From positions 10,134,501 through 10,198,500 of the forward strand of contig NC_090780.1 of NCBI RefSeq assembly GCF_040054535.1: a stretch of DNA of 64,000 bases, read 5' to 3'. A program made the translations under genes and the position numbers. The DNA comes from Antennarius striatus. Taxonomy: Eukaryota > Chordata > Actinopteri > Lophiiformes > Antennariidae. The notes beneath the pieces were generated by a model. The model was given only the letters and a program-made list of their open reading frames with translations. It made no database searches and was not told the DNA's origin. Positions 53,241-64,000 of this stretch are shown here, piece by piece (position 1 is the stretch's first letter; each line of letters opens with the position of its first letter).

Positions 53241-53866
53241 TATAATGTCATTGAACGTGGCCGGACAGACGCGGGTTACCTCGGATGACTCGTTTAGAGG
53301 TGCCGCGGAATCACGGTCCGGGGAAATAACACGCAGAATGTATGTGACCGGCAAATAAAGGCAAGGCCAAGGCGCGGGATGTCGGTCCCGTTGTTTTTAT
53401 CACCGCGTCTGTCTGATCTAGGCTCCACATTGAGTTTGGTGAATCCGGTTTGTCGCATTGACCAATCGCGAGCGTGTGCGCGTTGGACGCGAGGTGGGAC
53501 GGCGAGCACTGATTGGCTGAGGCGTTTTTTCCAAAGGGGCGTATTTTTCAAGCCATCTTGACTGAATATTTAGCCTCATCCAAGAACATTAATGTGATAT
53601 CTTCGGGATTTTTGCGTTCATAAGTTGTGAACCAGCATCATTAGAAACGTTTAAACCATTACTATGAGGCCGGGTCTGCTTTATGTGTCTGAGCGAAGTC
53701 ACGGCGGAGAATTTAAGTGCTGAAGATGACGCTGTCGCTCTTGAAATTACCGGCTAGCTAAGCTAACAGCTAGCATGTCCGACTTGGTTGTAGTGTGTCG
53801 CTAGCTGACTGTAGGCTAGGTGCTGCTCCTGTCTGGCACACGCACTGCAGCGGACGATTTTTCAAG
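53241..53866 (+). promoter_or_regulatory. brpf3: CpG-rich promoter and first untranslated exon of brpf3
   Basis: CpG dinucleotides are dense from about 53260 to 53860, in contrast to flanking AT-rich DNA. A CCAAT box (53462-53466, 'gaccaatcgcg') and an inverted one (53512-53516, 'gattggctga') are present, with no TATA box, as in housekeeping chromatin genes. A strong donor (ttcaag/gtaacc) after 53866 probably ends the untranslated exon 1, which would splice to the acceptor before 55292. The receptor gene starts about 0.7 kb away on the opposite strand. Confidence 0.6.
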
Positions 53867-55291
53867 GTAACCCTCTCTGACATGTTAAATATCTTTCGCG
53901 TTGCTTAAACTTCTGCAGTTTTGTGGCAGGACTTCTGTGTGTCCTGTCCGACCGAGGAACGTAATCACATCAGCAGGAGACGGTCTTTTTTGTACAGGTC
54001 TCGAGTACAAAGCCAATTATTTTGCTCGATTGCAGTGTCGGGATCTAATGTATACATGCAGTTAATTTATACACACACGCACGACGCATACAGTGTGTTT
54101 GCTTTCTGGTTGCTGTCGGTATATGTAATTGGGCTGCTAATCAACTGGCAGTCCAAATGTTGTCTATGCTGTTGTGCGCTTAAAATGGCTGACAGATGTT
54201 AGATACTCGGGTTGGTATTTATTGCTCCTCAACCGAACTACACACAACTACGCACAGCAACAAGGACAAATAGAGAATCCTGGAATCTGATTGGGCAATG
54301 AGGGAACAAGGACCATGACGGACCCCTAGCTGCACCAATGGAAACACATCGAGGCGCACAAACCAAAACGAGAATTTACTGTAGATTTGCCTGAGTCGAG
54401 AGTTGTCGAAATAACACGCTGTTTTTATTATGAGCCCACTAGGGTTAACCCTTTTACACAGTTTTATTAGTTTTAAAAGCTATACAAACTTGAACTTGTA
54501 CACAAAAATGTACTGTTTGTCTGAAGCGTACTGTTTACTGCGTTTCTTTTGTAATTTATTATAACATTTATACTTATAAGATTAAAAATCTTTTAAAATT
54601 TTTTTTAACTTACTATTCGTAACACCTCATGTGTTGTGCACCAAATTGGTAAATAACGTTTATTCTCATTCTGAGAAAATTTGCCAGAGACTCATTGTTA
54701 GAATACAAAACCATATCATATGAAAGCAAAGGCACCATTTTAAAATAATTTAGTTGTAAGTTTAGTAATATACTTACATTCTTGTAGTGAGAATCTGATG
54801 TTTGAATAGTAAAATCGTGACAAAATCAGTTTTAGTAAATTCAGAGATCTAATGTCTGGAAACCACAATTACAGAAAGAGGTAATTACCTACCCTTCTTT
54901 AACATAAACTCAAAACAGTATATATATTTTAATTCTGTAACTCACCTTCATTCATTTGTGTTCCACCATGCCTATTATTAATTTAATGTCAGCATCACAT
55001 TTAGAGGATTGGCAACACAAATCAGAAAAAATAAAACACCTGAACATTCCACAGGAAATGGGTTATTTGATAATAGTGATATTTTTTTTACAATGAAAGG
55101 AATGAGGCAGGGTTGGTCACCTGAAACACACAAATTGTTCAAGAGTTTTAGTCCAGTAGGAAACATTTTTTGGGGAAAAAACTTTATTGGTAAACAAATA
55201 GTTTTTATAATGTGTCCCAACTTGGAATTGGGGTTTAACAGGAAACATAAATGCATGCATTAAGTCTGTTTTTCTCCTTTGTGTCTCCTAG
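53867..55291 (+). other. brpf3: Intron in the brpf3 5'UTR
   Basis: AT-rich, about 1.4 kb, bounded by gtaacc and gtgtctcctag. Short open frames in it (53921-54202, 54978-55256, 55009-55263) have no recognisable content. Confidence 0.6.
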
Positions 55292-55360
55292 GGGGCTGGT
55301 GTAACTCCCATGCAGAGGGTGAGGAGGTGGGAATGTTACACAGCTGTTAGCAGACTCAAC

Positions 55361-58300
55361 ATGGGTCGGGGTCGAGGCAGAGGGAGAGGACGGAGCAGGG
55401 GGTCATCGGGCCAGTTACGGCCCCCCTCGCCTTACAGACTGCAGCTGTCTCCATCCAGGGAGACTTTGACTTACGCACAGGCGCAGAAAATAGTGGAAGT
55501 AGATTTAGATGGAAGACTCCATCGCATCAACATCACAGACACTCTGCCGGTGATCACAGAAGACGAGATGATGGCTCAGGATATCGTTGAATGCAACAGC
55601 AACAAGGAGAACAGCGAACAAATGCAGAGTAAAACCAGACTGTGGAGGAAACCTCCAAACTGTAAAAGTAGAAGAAGTGGCAAAAACACATCTTACCAGA
55701 ACCAACGTCCTGGTTCTGAGCAGCACACAGGATCCTCCCAGCACCCGTCCCACCAGAGCCCCCTGCCCGAGCCCACCTTTCGTGTGCTGAGTTCAGTTTG
55801 CCCCTCTGAGGCGCCTCCTCTCCCGGCGGCCTACTACTGCTACGTGGAGAAGTCGCTGGAGGAGCAGGACAGCGTGGCCGAGTACGACATGGACGAGGAG
55901 GACCTGGCCTGGCTGGAGATGGTGAACCAGAAGAGGGTGACTGACGGCCACGCCTCCGTGTCTCCGGACACGTTTGAACTTCTGATCGACCGCCTGGAGA
56001 GAGAATCCATCCTGGAGTCCCGCAGCCAGGCGCTGTCCCACAGCGCCGTGGACGAGGACGCGTTCTGCTGCGTTTGCCTCGACGACGAGTGTCTCAACAG
56101 TAACGTCATCCTCTTCTGTGACATCTGCAACCTGGCCGTCCACCAGGAGTGTTACGGCGTGCCCTACGTCCCCGAGGGCCAGTGGCTGTGCCGCTGCTGC
56201 CTGCAGTCCCCCTCCCGTCCTGTCGACTGTGTGCTCTGTCCCAACCGAGGAGGTGCCTTCAAACAGACCAGTGACGGGCGGTGGGCCCATGTTGTTTGTG
56301 CCATATGGATCCCGGAGGTGTGCTTCGCCAACACGGTGTTTTTGGAGCCTGTCGAGGGGGTCAAGAATATTCCCACTGCTCGCTGGAAGCTCACCTGCTA
56401 CCTCTGTAAGCAGAAAGGCAGAGGAGCGTCCATTCAGTGCCACAAAGCCAACTGTTACAGGGCCTTCCACGTCACCTGCGCCCAGAAGGCCGGCCTGTTC
56501 ATGAAGATAGACCCGGTGAGGGAGACGGGCGTGAACGGCACCACCTTCTCTGTGAAGAAGACCGCTTTTTGTGAGCATCATTCTCCGCTGGGTAGTCGAC
56601 GGGATGGGTCTGGAGACGAGTCAGTGGAGGGGAGGCTGGTGGGGGGGAGGGGTAACCGGGGTCAGAGGTCGTATACTCAGAGTCCTCCTCCTCCATCCAA
56701 CAAGAAGGCTCCCAAGGGGCAGAAGAAGAAGAATACGAAGGGCTCCGGGGGGTCGACGCGTCGTTCAGCTGTGCCTGTGCTGCTCGTGCCTCAGATCCCG
56801 TCTCACAGGTGTGTTTACAAGCTGTCAGGATTTAAACTGCCAGATGACCATATGGATTTAATGCTGTGTCTTCTGTCAAAGAAGGGGCTCAAGATCATCC
56901 GTCTAGGGATCAATAAGAAATATTGACCTCTTGTTTTTTGTATGCAGTGATGCTTTAATGGAGCTCACTGTTAGTTGTGTTAACAGGACCACAGTGTTGC
57001 CTCACAGGTATTAATATGAAACTTTCACATCTCCTCAGGCTAAACAAGATCTGTACAGGAGTTGAAGTCCAGAGGAAGAATCAGTTCATGCAGAGGCTTC
57101 ATAACTATTGGTTGTTAAAACGACAGTCAAGAAACGGGATGCCTTTAATACGCCGACTTCATTCACACCTGCAGAGCCACAAGACTGCAGAACAGGTGAG
57201 GACAAAGACCATGAATGCCAACTTGTTTTTGTGCTGTACTTGTTAAATGTTGTACAAGAAGCTATCAGATCAGTGAAAGTGGTCTAAATATCTGTAGTTT
57301 TACTTCTATTTTTTTTTTCAGTCAATCACAAAATAGCTGATGAAGTTGTACAGTTTTTACAACATGTGATTGTGCTCATTTTAGATTCGTTTAAAGCTAA
57401 TCTCAAGGTAATTGACTCATGTTACTGAATCGCTGTGGTGGAGCGTCCTAAATCATCAGAACCACACTTTTCAGTGATTGTTGTTCAGTCACTGAGACAA
57501 ACTGCTTCACACACACGCTTGTCTTCTCACACGTGGGAATCAAAACATACGCACAGGCCTCACTCTTAGTGAATCTGATTCACACAACGCTTCGCAGCTC
57601 TGTCACTGGTGTTAGAACTCAGACCACATCAGAGTGACTCGTAAACGTTCAGAATGTTTGGGTTATTCTCATTTATACTCGGTCAGAAACATTGATTGTT
57701 AGGCTTATCCACTACAGTGGATATTGATTATGTCATTTTGGAGGTTTGAAGGTTATTGTAGACTACAAGAAATGTGGATGTAGGGCAGCGCCAGAATTGA
57801 GTCTGTGATCCACTAGAGGACTTTCAGCATCGGTACACGAGGAACATGTGAATCATGTGAATAATAATACTTGTGTACCGTAGTAGTGTCAGAATGGCCA
57901 GCGTGTTTTAATTACCGCCACCCATCGCCTCATTGTGAGATTCATCCTTCACCACCCAACCAATAAAAATGTGCTCTTTTAAGTTTTCTTTGTCTTTCTC
58001 CCCCTACAGCGGTTGAAATATGTTTGCTAAATGTTTGATATTTGCTTTTGAAAAGTAGAACAGACTGATTATACCGAGGTATTTAATTTCTCTATACTGC
58101 AGCTTGTTTCCATAATTCTGATTGATGTGAAATCTTAATTGAAAACAGAATCTGTTATGCTTGTTTCTTTGCATTCAGAAGGAACCTGATGAGAAGCTCT
58201 GCGCTGCGAGAGAGGAGCTACGATACTGGCAGAAGTTAAGGCAAGACCTGGAAAGAGCCCGACTTTTGGTGGAACTTATCCGCAAGAGAGAGAGGCTAAA

Positions 58301-60116
58301 GAGAGAGCAGGTGTGTAAAAGAGGACACTGTGGTGATTTAATTTGCTTGACAGGCTTCTACCGGCATTGCATTCAGCTATTAACCATATGCTATACATTG
58401 AAGCGGTAATTAAGACCTTTGGGTCCCTGAATTCCCTGTTTTTCCTTTTCCTCCAGGTGAAAATTCAGCAGGCTGCTCTTGAACTGAAATTGACGCCTGC
58501 ATTGGTGCTTTTACGATCCACCTTGGACCAACTGCAAGAGAAGGACACAGCAAAGATCTTCTCTCAGCCAGTCAATCTGTCAGAGGTAGGCGCTGATACA
58601 AAACAGTTTGAATTAATGCAGTTTTAATCCGGTTTCTGCTTTGCTTTGGCTTTTCTTGGAATCATCTAAGTCTTCTTTTCATGACTTACCTAGGTCCCAG
58701 ATTACCTGGAGTTCATTTCCCAACCCATGGACTTCTCTACGATGCGAACCAAACTGGAGGGACACGCTTACTGCTCCATCGCAGACCTGGAGAAGGACTT
58801 CAACCTCGTCATCTCCAACTGTCTCAAGTATAATTCCAAGGACACCATGTTTCACAAGGCAGCCTTACAGCTGAGGGAGGTGGGTGGAGCGGTTCTCCGT
58901 CACGCCCACAGGCAGTCCCAGAGCATCGGCCTTGACCCCAGCACCGGCATGCATCTCCCAGATGCTCTGAACAAACAGGGATTCTACCACTGCACATGGG
59001 ATGATGGTGAGTGGGGAACGGGGACTAGCCGTTTCTTGGAGAACATAACCCCCACATCTCAGTTACTGATTCGCCTTTTTCCTTTGTTGCTTCTCTTCTC
59101 GTGCTCCACACAGTTGACTCTCTCTTGGACCCAGACAACAGACTCCACCTAACCACTGATGAACAGCTAAAGACCTTACTGGACAAACTGGACATGGTGA
59201 CATCCATGCGTACCAGCGGTGGCCGAACTAAACGCATCAGGCTGCTGCGCCGAGAAATCAACGCTCTCAGACAAAAGATGAATCACCAGCAGCACAGCTC
59301 TCATTCTGTGAACGGTAATGACAAGGAGGGTGACGGAAAAGAAAGGGGAAAGGTGGAAAAGGAGGAGCAGGAAAGAAGTGAGAAGGAAAAGAGAAATGAA
59401 AAAACAGGTGTTGACAACAGACCTTCAGCAGCGGTGTCCAACTCTGGGACAGGTAAGACCTTCTTCTGTTTGAGATTGAATTATGTGTTTCAAAGTTATT
59501 TAACCGTTACTTCTATTGGACTTCTATTTGATCCAGATGACTCTCCACCTGTGCTCGAACTAAGCTGCCCGGTGTCATCACCACTCCCAGGAGATGCTCC
59601 TCTGGAGCCCCCAGTCCTGGGCATTGTAACCGGTGGACGACGGTCACCTGGACGGTCCTACAAGCGTCAGAGAACGTCCCGCAGTGGAAGCAAAAGTCAA
59701 GGTGAAGATGAGGCTGAAGTTGGTGAAACGCCGTCGTCACAACCAGAAGCTGTTCATGAAGTCACTCCGCTGGGAACGCCCCCCACCCCGCCTCTGGTTG
59801 GAGTTGGTCGTCGTACGTCTGTTTTATTTAAGAAGGCTAAAAATGGGGCGCGGATGGCAAAAAACAGGTCCCCTCCTCGCCAGAACGGGAAAGCATCTGA
59901 CGATAAAACAAACGGGTTGGAGAGGACCCCCGCCAGACCAAATTCACCCAGTGTGACCAACATCACCACCTTACCCCCTACGCCCAGCGCTTCCCCTACG
60001 CCTCAGTCTCCATCCTCTCACCACCTGAGGTCCAGAGGCCACAGCTCAGAGAGTGAAGCCGAAAAACTCCCTCCACCGCCGAGAGACAGTGAGCATATAA
60101 TAGATTACTATATGTA

Positions 60117-60196
<80 letters not shown>

Positions 60197-61073
60197 GTGT
60201 ATTTGTAGAAAAATTCTGGAGTTTTGTAGAGTCACTGTTTGATCTGTTTTCACTAGAGCTGACGAACGGGAAGCACGCCTGTGCAGACCATGACGATGAT
60301 GAAGACGATGATGATGAAGACCAAAAACTAGAGTGAGTTTGGAATCTTTATGAGTTTTCATAATTTGTGTGAAGACTGAATTAGGTTTAATAATAAGCGA
60401 ACTGAAGGAAGAAAATCAACTGAAAACAAGTTCAGATTTGACAAACAGCACAAGGATCGGGGGCTCAGCCTCTGTACGACAGCGATTGTAAATGATTTTT
60501 CTGTGTTAATACATTCTTTACAAAACGCTGCTCCACACTCGTGTTAAATGTCACACCTCTTACTGCTGTCACACGTTCTAATCGCACAAGGGATCGGCGT
60601 GGTTCTACCTCTGTTGTGTTCACTGTAAACAAACGGGATTCTAGAGAGTGGCTCTTGTTTTGTAACGCTGCGATCTCAGAGGAAATGGAGGTCTTCCCAG
60701 AACCCCTAATTTGTTGTTGTAATTATACCACTTAAAAATCAAGGGCTTAAACTGCTTGATTTAATAAAAAAAAGGGGATATTCATTTTGCAGTAAGTTCA
60801 TGAATATGAAAATGAAGATTGGCTCCCAGCAGTCTGCCAGTATGGACAGCTGGATTTAACTAAGATTGGTGAGACATTCTGGTGGCTTCAGATCATAAAG
60901 AATAAACGGTGGAGCTCACAGCCAGGTTAATAGAGAAAGTAAGAACATATCTCCATGTTCAACGTGATGACAGAACAGCTGTGTGCCCTTAAACCACTTT
61001 TTCATTCATTGAAAAGGAAGAAACTTATTATATTTATCCTCTTGGGGAAGTTATTTTTGCACTCAAGCCTATT

Positions 61074-61138
<65 letters not shown>

Positions 61139-63231
61139 CACAATCCTGAGAACACTCCCCCAGTGGTGTGGACATATTCTAAGGTGACAGTGCCTCGATT
61201 CACTGGGCTCAAATTGTGAAGGGGGATGACATCCACATTTCTTTTGTGGATCGGCTGCCATAAACTCTGACCCTCGACCCCGATGATACTATTTGTGATG
61301 AGCTGGGGACTTTAGGCTTCATCGGTTCCAGATCTTGGCAAAAAAATGAATACAACTCTGGATGGAAATAAATGTTACGACATTGCGTAAGCTGATCAAA
61401 ATTATACCCATCAAATCGATGCTAGAGTGAATGTGTTCCATGATCAAAGTTAAAGGCAGTATTGCGTTTTTTATATTCTTTATTGATCACTAGAGGGGAT
61501 TGGAAATGTGGGGGGAGATGGTGGAGCGATGGGTGCTAATGCAGCAGTCAGGGGAACCTCACAGTGCCCTTGAGCAACGTACTATCCTAAGTGGAGTACG
61601 TTTTTAAAAAATGGATTAGTATGTGATCACATTCTGTTTTGTTTTAGCCCAGAACTTTCCCTGGCGGGTTAGATTAAAGTCTAGCCTCAAATACCGGTAA
61701 CCCCATACTCGTGCAGATTCTCATTCTTCCAGGTCTGGAGTTCCAGCAAACTAAGATGCATTTTTCTAATCGCAGCCTCCTGTACATTTCCAGCTGAGAC
61801 AGCCTCACAGAAGGTTTAAATACCTGAACTCCACACCAGTCAGTCAGAACTGAACAAGCCTTAAATTTTTCTGCCTTGAATAAAGTTGCACCAGGATGGC
61901 CGAGTGGTTCAGGCGTTGGTCTTAAGATCCAGTGGATATTTGTCCACGTGGGTTGGAACCCCACCCCTGGTAAAGTCTGGGGCAGCTCATTCCAGCTTTA
62001 ATTATAAACAGTGTGGGTGGTGCACTGTGGCTTTTTCGGGGCGGCAGTGGCTCAGTTGGTAGAGCGACTCGTCCAACGATGTCCATTTGACGGTTCGGTT
62101 ACCGCTCCCACCCGGTCAATCGGAATGTGAGCTGACAGAGAGAGGTGTCAGATTATGCTAACGGTGTGATCTGCAGTGAGCTAACAATTTACCTACAGGG
62201 ATTAATAAAGTATAATCTATTCTATTCTAGAGTCGCATCTGCTTCAACCTCACAATTTACTGCACTTAACTTAAAAGTGACTTGCTTCTCTTGTTTTTCT
62301 GATTTCTTTTAATTTAAGTGTCTCCCCACCTAAAAGAAGTCGTGGTAAACCTGCACTGGTTAAAGTTCCCAGCAGTGACAATGGAGACATCTCTGGTGGG
62401 TACGGTCACAAAGCAAACAAAATCCAGTGAAATACTTGTACTTTTGTTCATTGAGTTTGGTGAACAGTGTAACGTTATGCACCATTTTGGAAGCGATACA
62501 GTTTAATTGTCATTTTGAGATTGAAAAGCATCATGAACATAAATTAATTAGATGTGCTGGAATATTTTATTCACAGGAAAGTCGACACTTCTCTCTGTGG
62601 ATTGTGAGACCAAGCTCGCACCGCTGGACCTGGTTTGGGCCAAATGCAGAGGATATCCATCGTACCCAGCAATGGTGAGGATTTGTTTAATCGGTGATGA
62701 TCACAGATTAAACATGGTGATGTGATGGATCAAAATCAGAGAAGCTGATCATAGACAAGACTGATAACTTTGCCAACTCTCAACATTTATGGTTGCAGAT
62801 TGTGGACCCGGACATGCCCCAGGAAGGGCTTCTTCATAACGGCATCCCCATTCCAGTGCCTCCTGTGGAGGTGCTCAAACTGGGCGAGGTGAGGGAAACT
62901 GAAGAAGGCGAAAAGCTCTTCTTAGTTCTCTTCTTTGACACCAAAAGAACTTGGTAAGATTCAGACAGGCAGACTACACCTGGTGCTGATTGTGGAAACA
63001 AATAGTAGTCGTCATAGTTACGTTGAAATCGTCTCCTTTGGTTTTAGGCAATGGCTGCCACGGAACAAACTGCTGCCTCTAGGGAAGGATGACACTGTGG
63101 ACAAACTGCGCTTAATGGAAGGCAAGAAACCCAGTGTTCGCAAGTCTGTCCACACTGCGTACGACCGGGCAATGTTACACCTAAACCACGTGAGAGGAAA
63201 TCTAAACTTCACTCCCTCCAACTTCATATGA
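55361..63231 (+). CDS. brpf3: Bromodomain and PHD finger-containing protein 3 (BRPF3)
   Basis: Twelve coding exons: 55361-56808 (exon from 55292), 57039-57195, 58179-58310, 58457-58585, 58694-59006, 59114-59452, 59537-60088, 60257-60332, 62319-62395, 62577-62674, 62799-62953, 63048-63231. They give 1219 residues (human about 1205). BRPF3 is a nuclear scaffold that joins HBO1/MOZ-family acetyltransferases to ING and MEAF6 and guides H3 acetylation. The conserved N-terminal region has [21 protein letters not shown]-type sequence; PHD1 starts at about 235 ([23 protein letters not shown]), then a zinc knuckle and the extended PHD ([15 protein letters not shown]). The bromodomain spans about 605-705 with acetyl-lysine-reading Asn669 (CLKYN). 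[16 protein letters not shown] is a BRPF3 signature. The C-terminal PWWP domain (about 1095-1200) includes [14 protein letters not shown] and [13 protein letters not shown]. The start at 55361 (aacATGg, then [10 protein letters not shown]) has better context than the in-frame ATG at 55310, which would add 17 residues. BRPF1 is excluded because its N-terminal zinc finger is absent. Confidence 0.95.
57196..58178 (+). other. brpf3: brpf3 intron after coding exon 2
   Basis: About 1 kb, AT-rich, bounded by gtgagg and gcattcag. No gene or clear repeat is seen in it. Confidence 0.7.
60119..60193. repeat. (CT)n(GT)n compound microsatellite
   Basis: A short CT run passes into about 31 GT units, starting some 30 bases after the brpf3 exon 7 donor and ending about 63 bases before the exon 8 acceptor. 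It therefore fills much of a 168-base intron. Confidence 0.95.
61077..61135. repeat. (CA)n microsatellite
   Basis: Perfect CA tract of about 29 units in a brpf3 intron. Confidence 0.95.
61890..61972 (+). tRNA. tRNA-Leu(TAA)-like sequence, probably a decayed copy
   Basis: An 83-base unit starting ACCAGGATGGCCGAGTGG and ending CCCCTGGTA has the layout of a type II tRNA-Leu, with anticodon loop CTTAAGA (anticodon TAA at 61923-61925), a long variable arm and a good A box (TGGCCGAGTGG, 61897-61907). Several defects suggest a pseudogene: the B box/T loop reads GGTTGGAACCC instead of GGTTCGA, which breaks the invariant TTC; the last acceptor-stem pair is A-C; the innermost anticodon-stem pair is T-T; and no run of four Ts follows closely. 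It lies in a brpf3 intron on the same strand. Confidence 0.6.
62040..62229 (+). repeat. tRNA-derived SINE-like unit
   Basis: The 5' part has an A box (TGGCTCAGTTGG, 62048-62059) and a degenerate B box (GGTTCGGTTAC, 62092-62102) at tRNA spacing. After a tRNA-unrelated body the unit ends with 'gggattaataaagta' and a TCTAT/TCTATT tail. This is the arrangement of fish tRNA-derived SINEs. The exact family is not known to me. Confidence 0.6.
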
Positions 63232-63505
63232 ATTTTAGATTTTATCATCTTAAACAGACTGGTTCATCAGTGCTCCTAAAACAGTGACGGTAAGACGGTC
63301 ACTGTTTGATGGCTTTCCACGTAAAACAGTCGCCGCAATTTTTTAAATGGAGTGAAAGACATTTTCATAGAAGTATTTGTTCGTTTATTTGTGTCATTTT
63401 TGGAAACATTTTACACAACTGCTGTGGCTCCATGTTCCTGTAAGGTTTCTACTAGAGGCCAAAGTGAGTCCAGTGTCATGTGAGAAAGTGTAAATTATTT
63501 AGGAA
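63232..63505. other. 3' flank of brpf3
   Basis: Presumed brpf3 3'UTR and flank. No canonical AATAAA was found before the transposon relic, so the polyadenylation site is unresolved. Confidence 0.4.
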
Positions 63506-64000
63506 GGGGTGTCCAAACTTTGTAAGAAGGGCCAGATTTGATAATATCAACATGTCCAATATTAATGGCAATATTTAAAACAATCAGAAATAAGAATGAA
63601 AATATTTTGTTATTTAATATTTTAATTTATATTTAACAAACAGTGAGGTTACACAAGTTATCTGAATCTCCAGCAGAACCTGTAAAGAACCGTGTGATAA
63701 CAGACGTGTTGCTCTGATAACACAACAAAACCCAACACTAATGCGAAGAGTAACACTGAGCTCTGGATCTCAATACGTGCCTAAAATGTCACGTAGGGTC
63801 ACTCTGTCTTGATTGCAAACAGTTCAAGTTAAAAGCAGAGAACATCTGCTCACACAAATATATGGAGACAAACAAGCTTAACATTCTCTTCACAAATGCA
63901 CCCCCATCTGGAAACTTGTCCTTAACCAGCTGCCGTTTAAGATACTTGGAGATCTGCAGGTGTTGAGTCCACATCAGGAGGGTCCAAACGTCTCTCACTG
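63506..64000 (-). mobile_element. hAT (Charlie-like) transposon relic, cut by the window edge
   Basis: The left end reads 'ggggtgtccaaacttt' then 'agggccagatttgataa', typical of the terminal region of hAT-Charlie elements. Inward, the minus strand encodes FVKRMLSLFVSIYLCEQMFS (within 63998-63789), which resembles the C-terminal dimerisation segment of hAT transposases (usual pattern LFGSTYLCEQLFS). The frame is short, lacks the usual downstream residues and runs to the right window edge, so it is a decayed, partial copy transcribed leftward. Confidence 0.6.

Larger units (their letters stand above)
60333..62318 (+). other. brpf3: brpf3 intron between coding exons 8 and 9
   Basis: A 2 kb intron (donor gtgagt, acceptor atttaag). 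It contains a CA microsatellite (61077-61135), a phrase 'cagtgcccttgagcaacgta' near 61563 typical of fish repeats, a tRNA-Leu-like sequence (61890-61972) and a tRNA-derived SINE-like unit (62040-62229). Confidence 0.75.

Noticed and set aside
55793-56581. 262-codon minus-strand frame opposite brpf3 exon 1
   Set aside because: It lies wholly antisense to the PHD-finger coding region, which is clearly the real gene. The antisense frame arises from its GC-rich third positions.

Overview
The window is nuclear DNA of a ray-finned fish. Five multi-exon, intron-bearing vertebrate genes are present. Several long GT/CA and GA microsatellites and interspersed-repeat types common in teleosts (Tc1-like, hAT relics, a LINE-tail family, a tRNA-derived SINE-like unit) point to a teleost, probably a percomorph-like one; the species cannot be told. 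There is no bacterial content, CRISPR array or operon.

Layout: tmem51 (+, coding 1907-3369), ski (+, 5909-34275), plch2 (+, 37678-48634), a short ionotropic glutamate receptor of the kainate-binding-protein/GluR-U1 type (-, 52541-49113) and brpf3 (+, 55361-63231). The right edge (63506-64000) holds a decayed hAT transposon on the minus strand. I rebuilt exon joins by hand. For every gene the splice phases close exactly and the spliced products have family-typical lengths: 286, 694, 1280, 467 and 1219 residues.

About 24.5 kb (6803-31332) is the first intron of ski, with microsatellites, unique-looking DNA and no supported gene. Smaller non-coding tracts are the tmem51 3'UTR, the ski 5' leader with a long polypurine run, the ski-plch2 intergenic region with a hAT-like relic, and the promoter region between the divergently transcribed glutamate receptor and brpf3.

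The genes are not one pathway. SKI represses TGF-beta/SMAD transcription, PLC-eta2 is a calcium-sensitive phosphoinositide phospholipase, BRPF3 is a scaffold of HBO1/MOZ-type histone acetyltransferase complexes, TMEM51 is a two-pass membrane protein of unknown role, and the receptor is a glutamate/kainate-binding membrane protein. The adjacency of ski and plch2 matches human 1p36.3.

The most notable signals are an AT-AC (U12-type) intron in plch2 with near-perfect donor and branch-point elements, a GC-AG intron in the same gene, three short introns of length 3n with no in-frame stop (one splits the PLC active site), the lineage-restricted glutamate receptor with a non-canonical channel gate, and a tRNA-Leu-like unit next to a tRNA-derived repeat inside brpf3. 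I saw no clearly new biological system.
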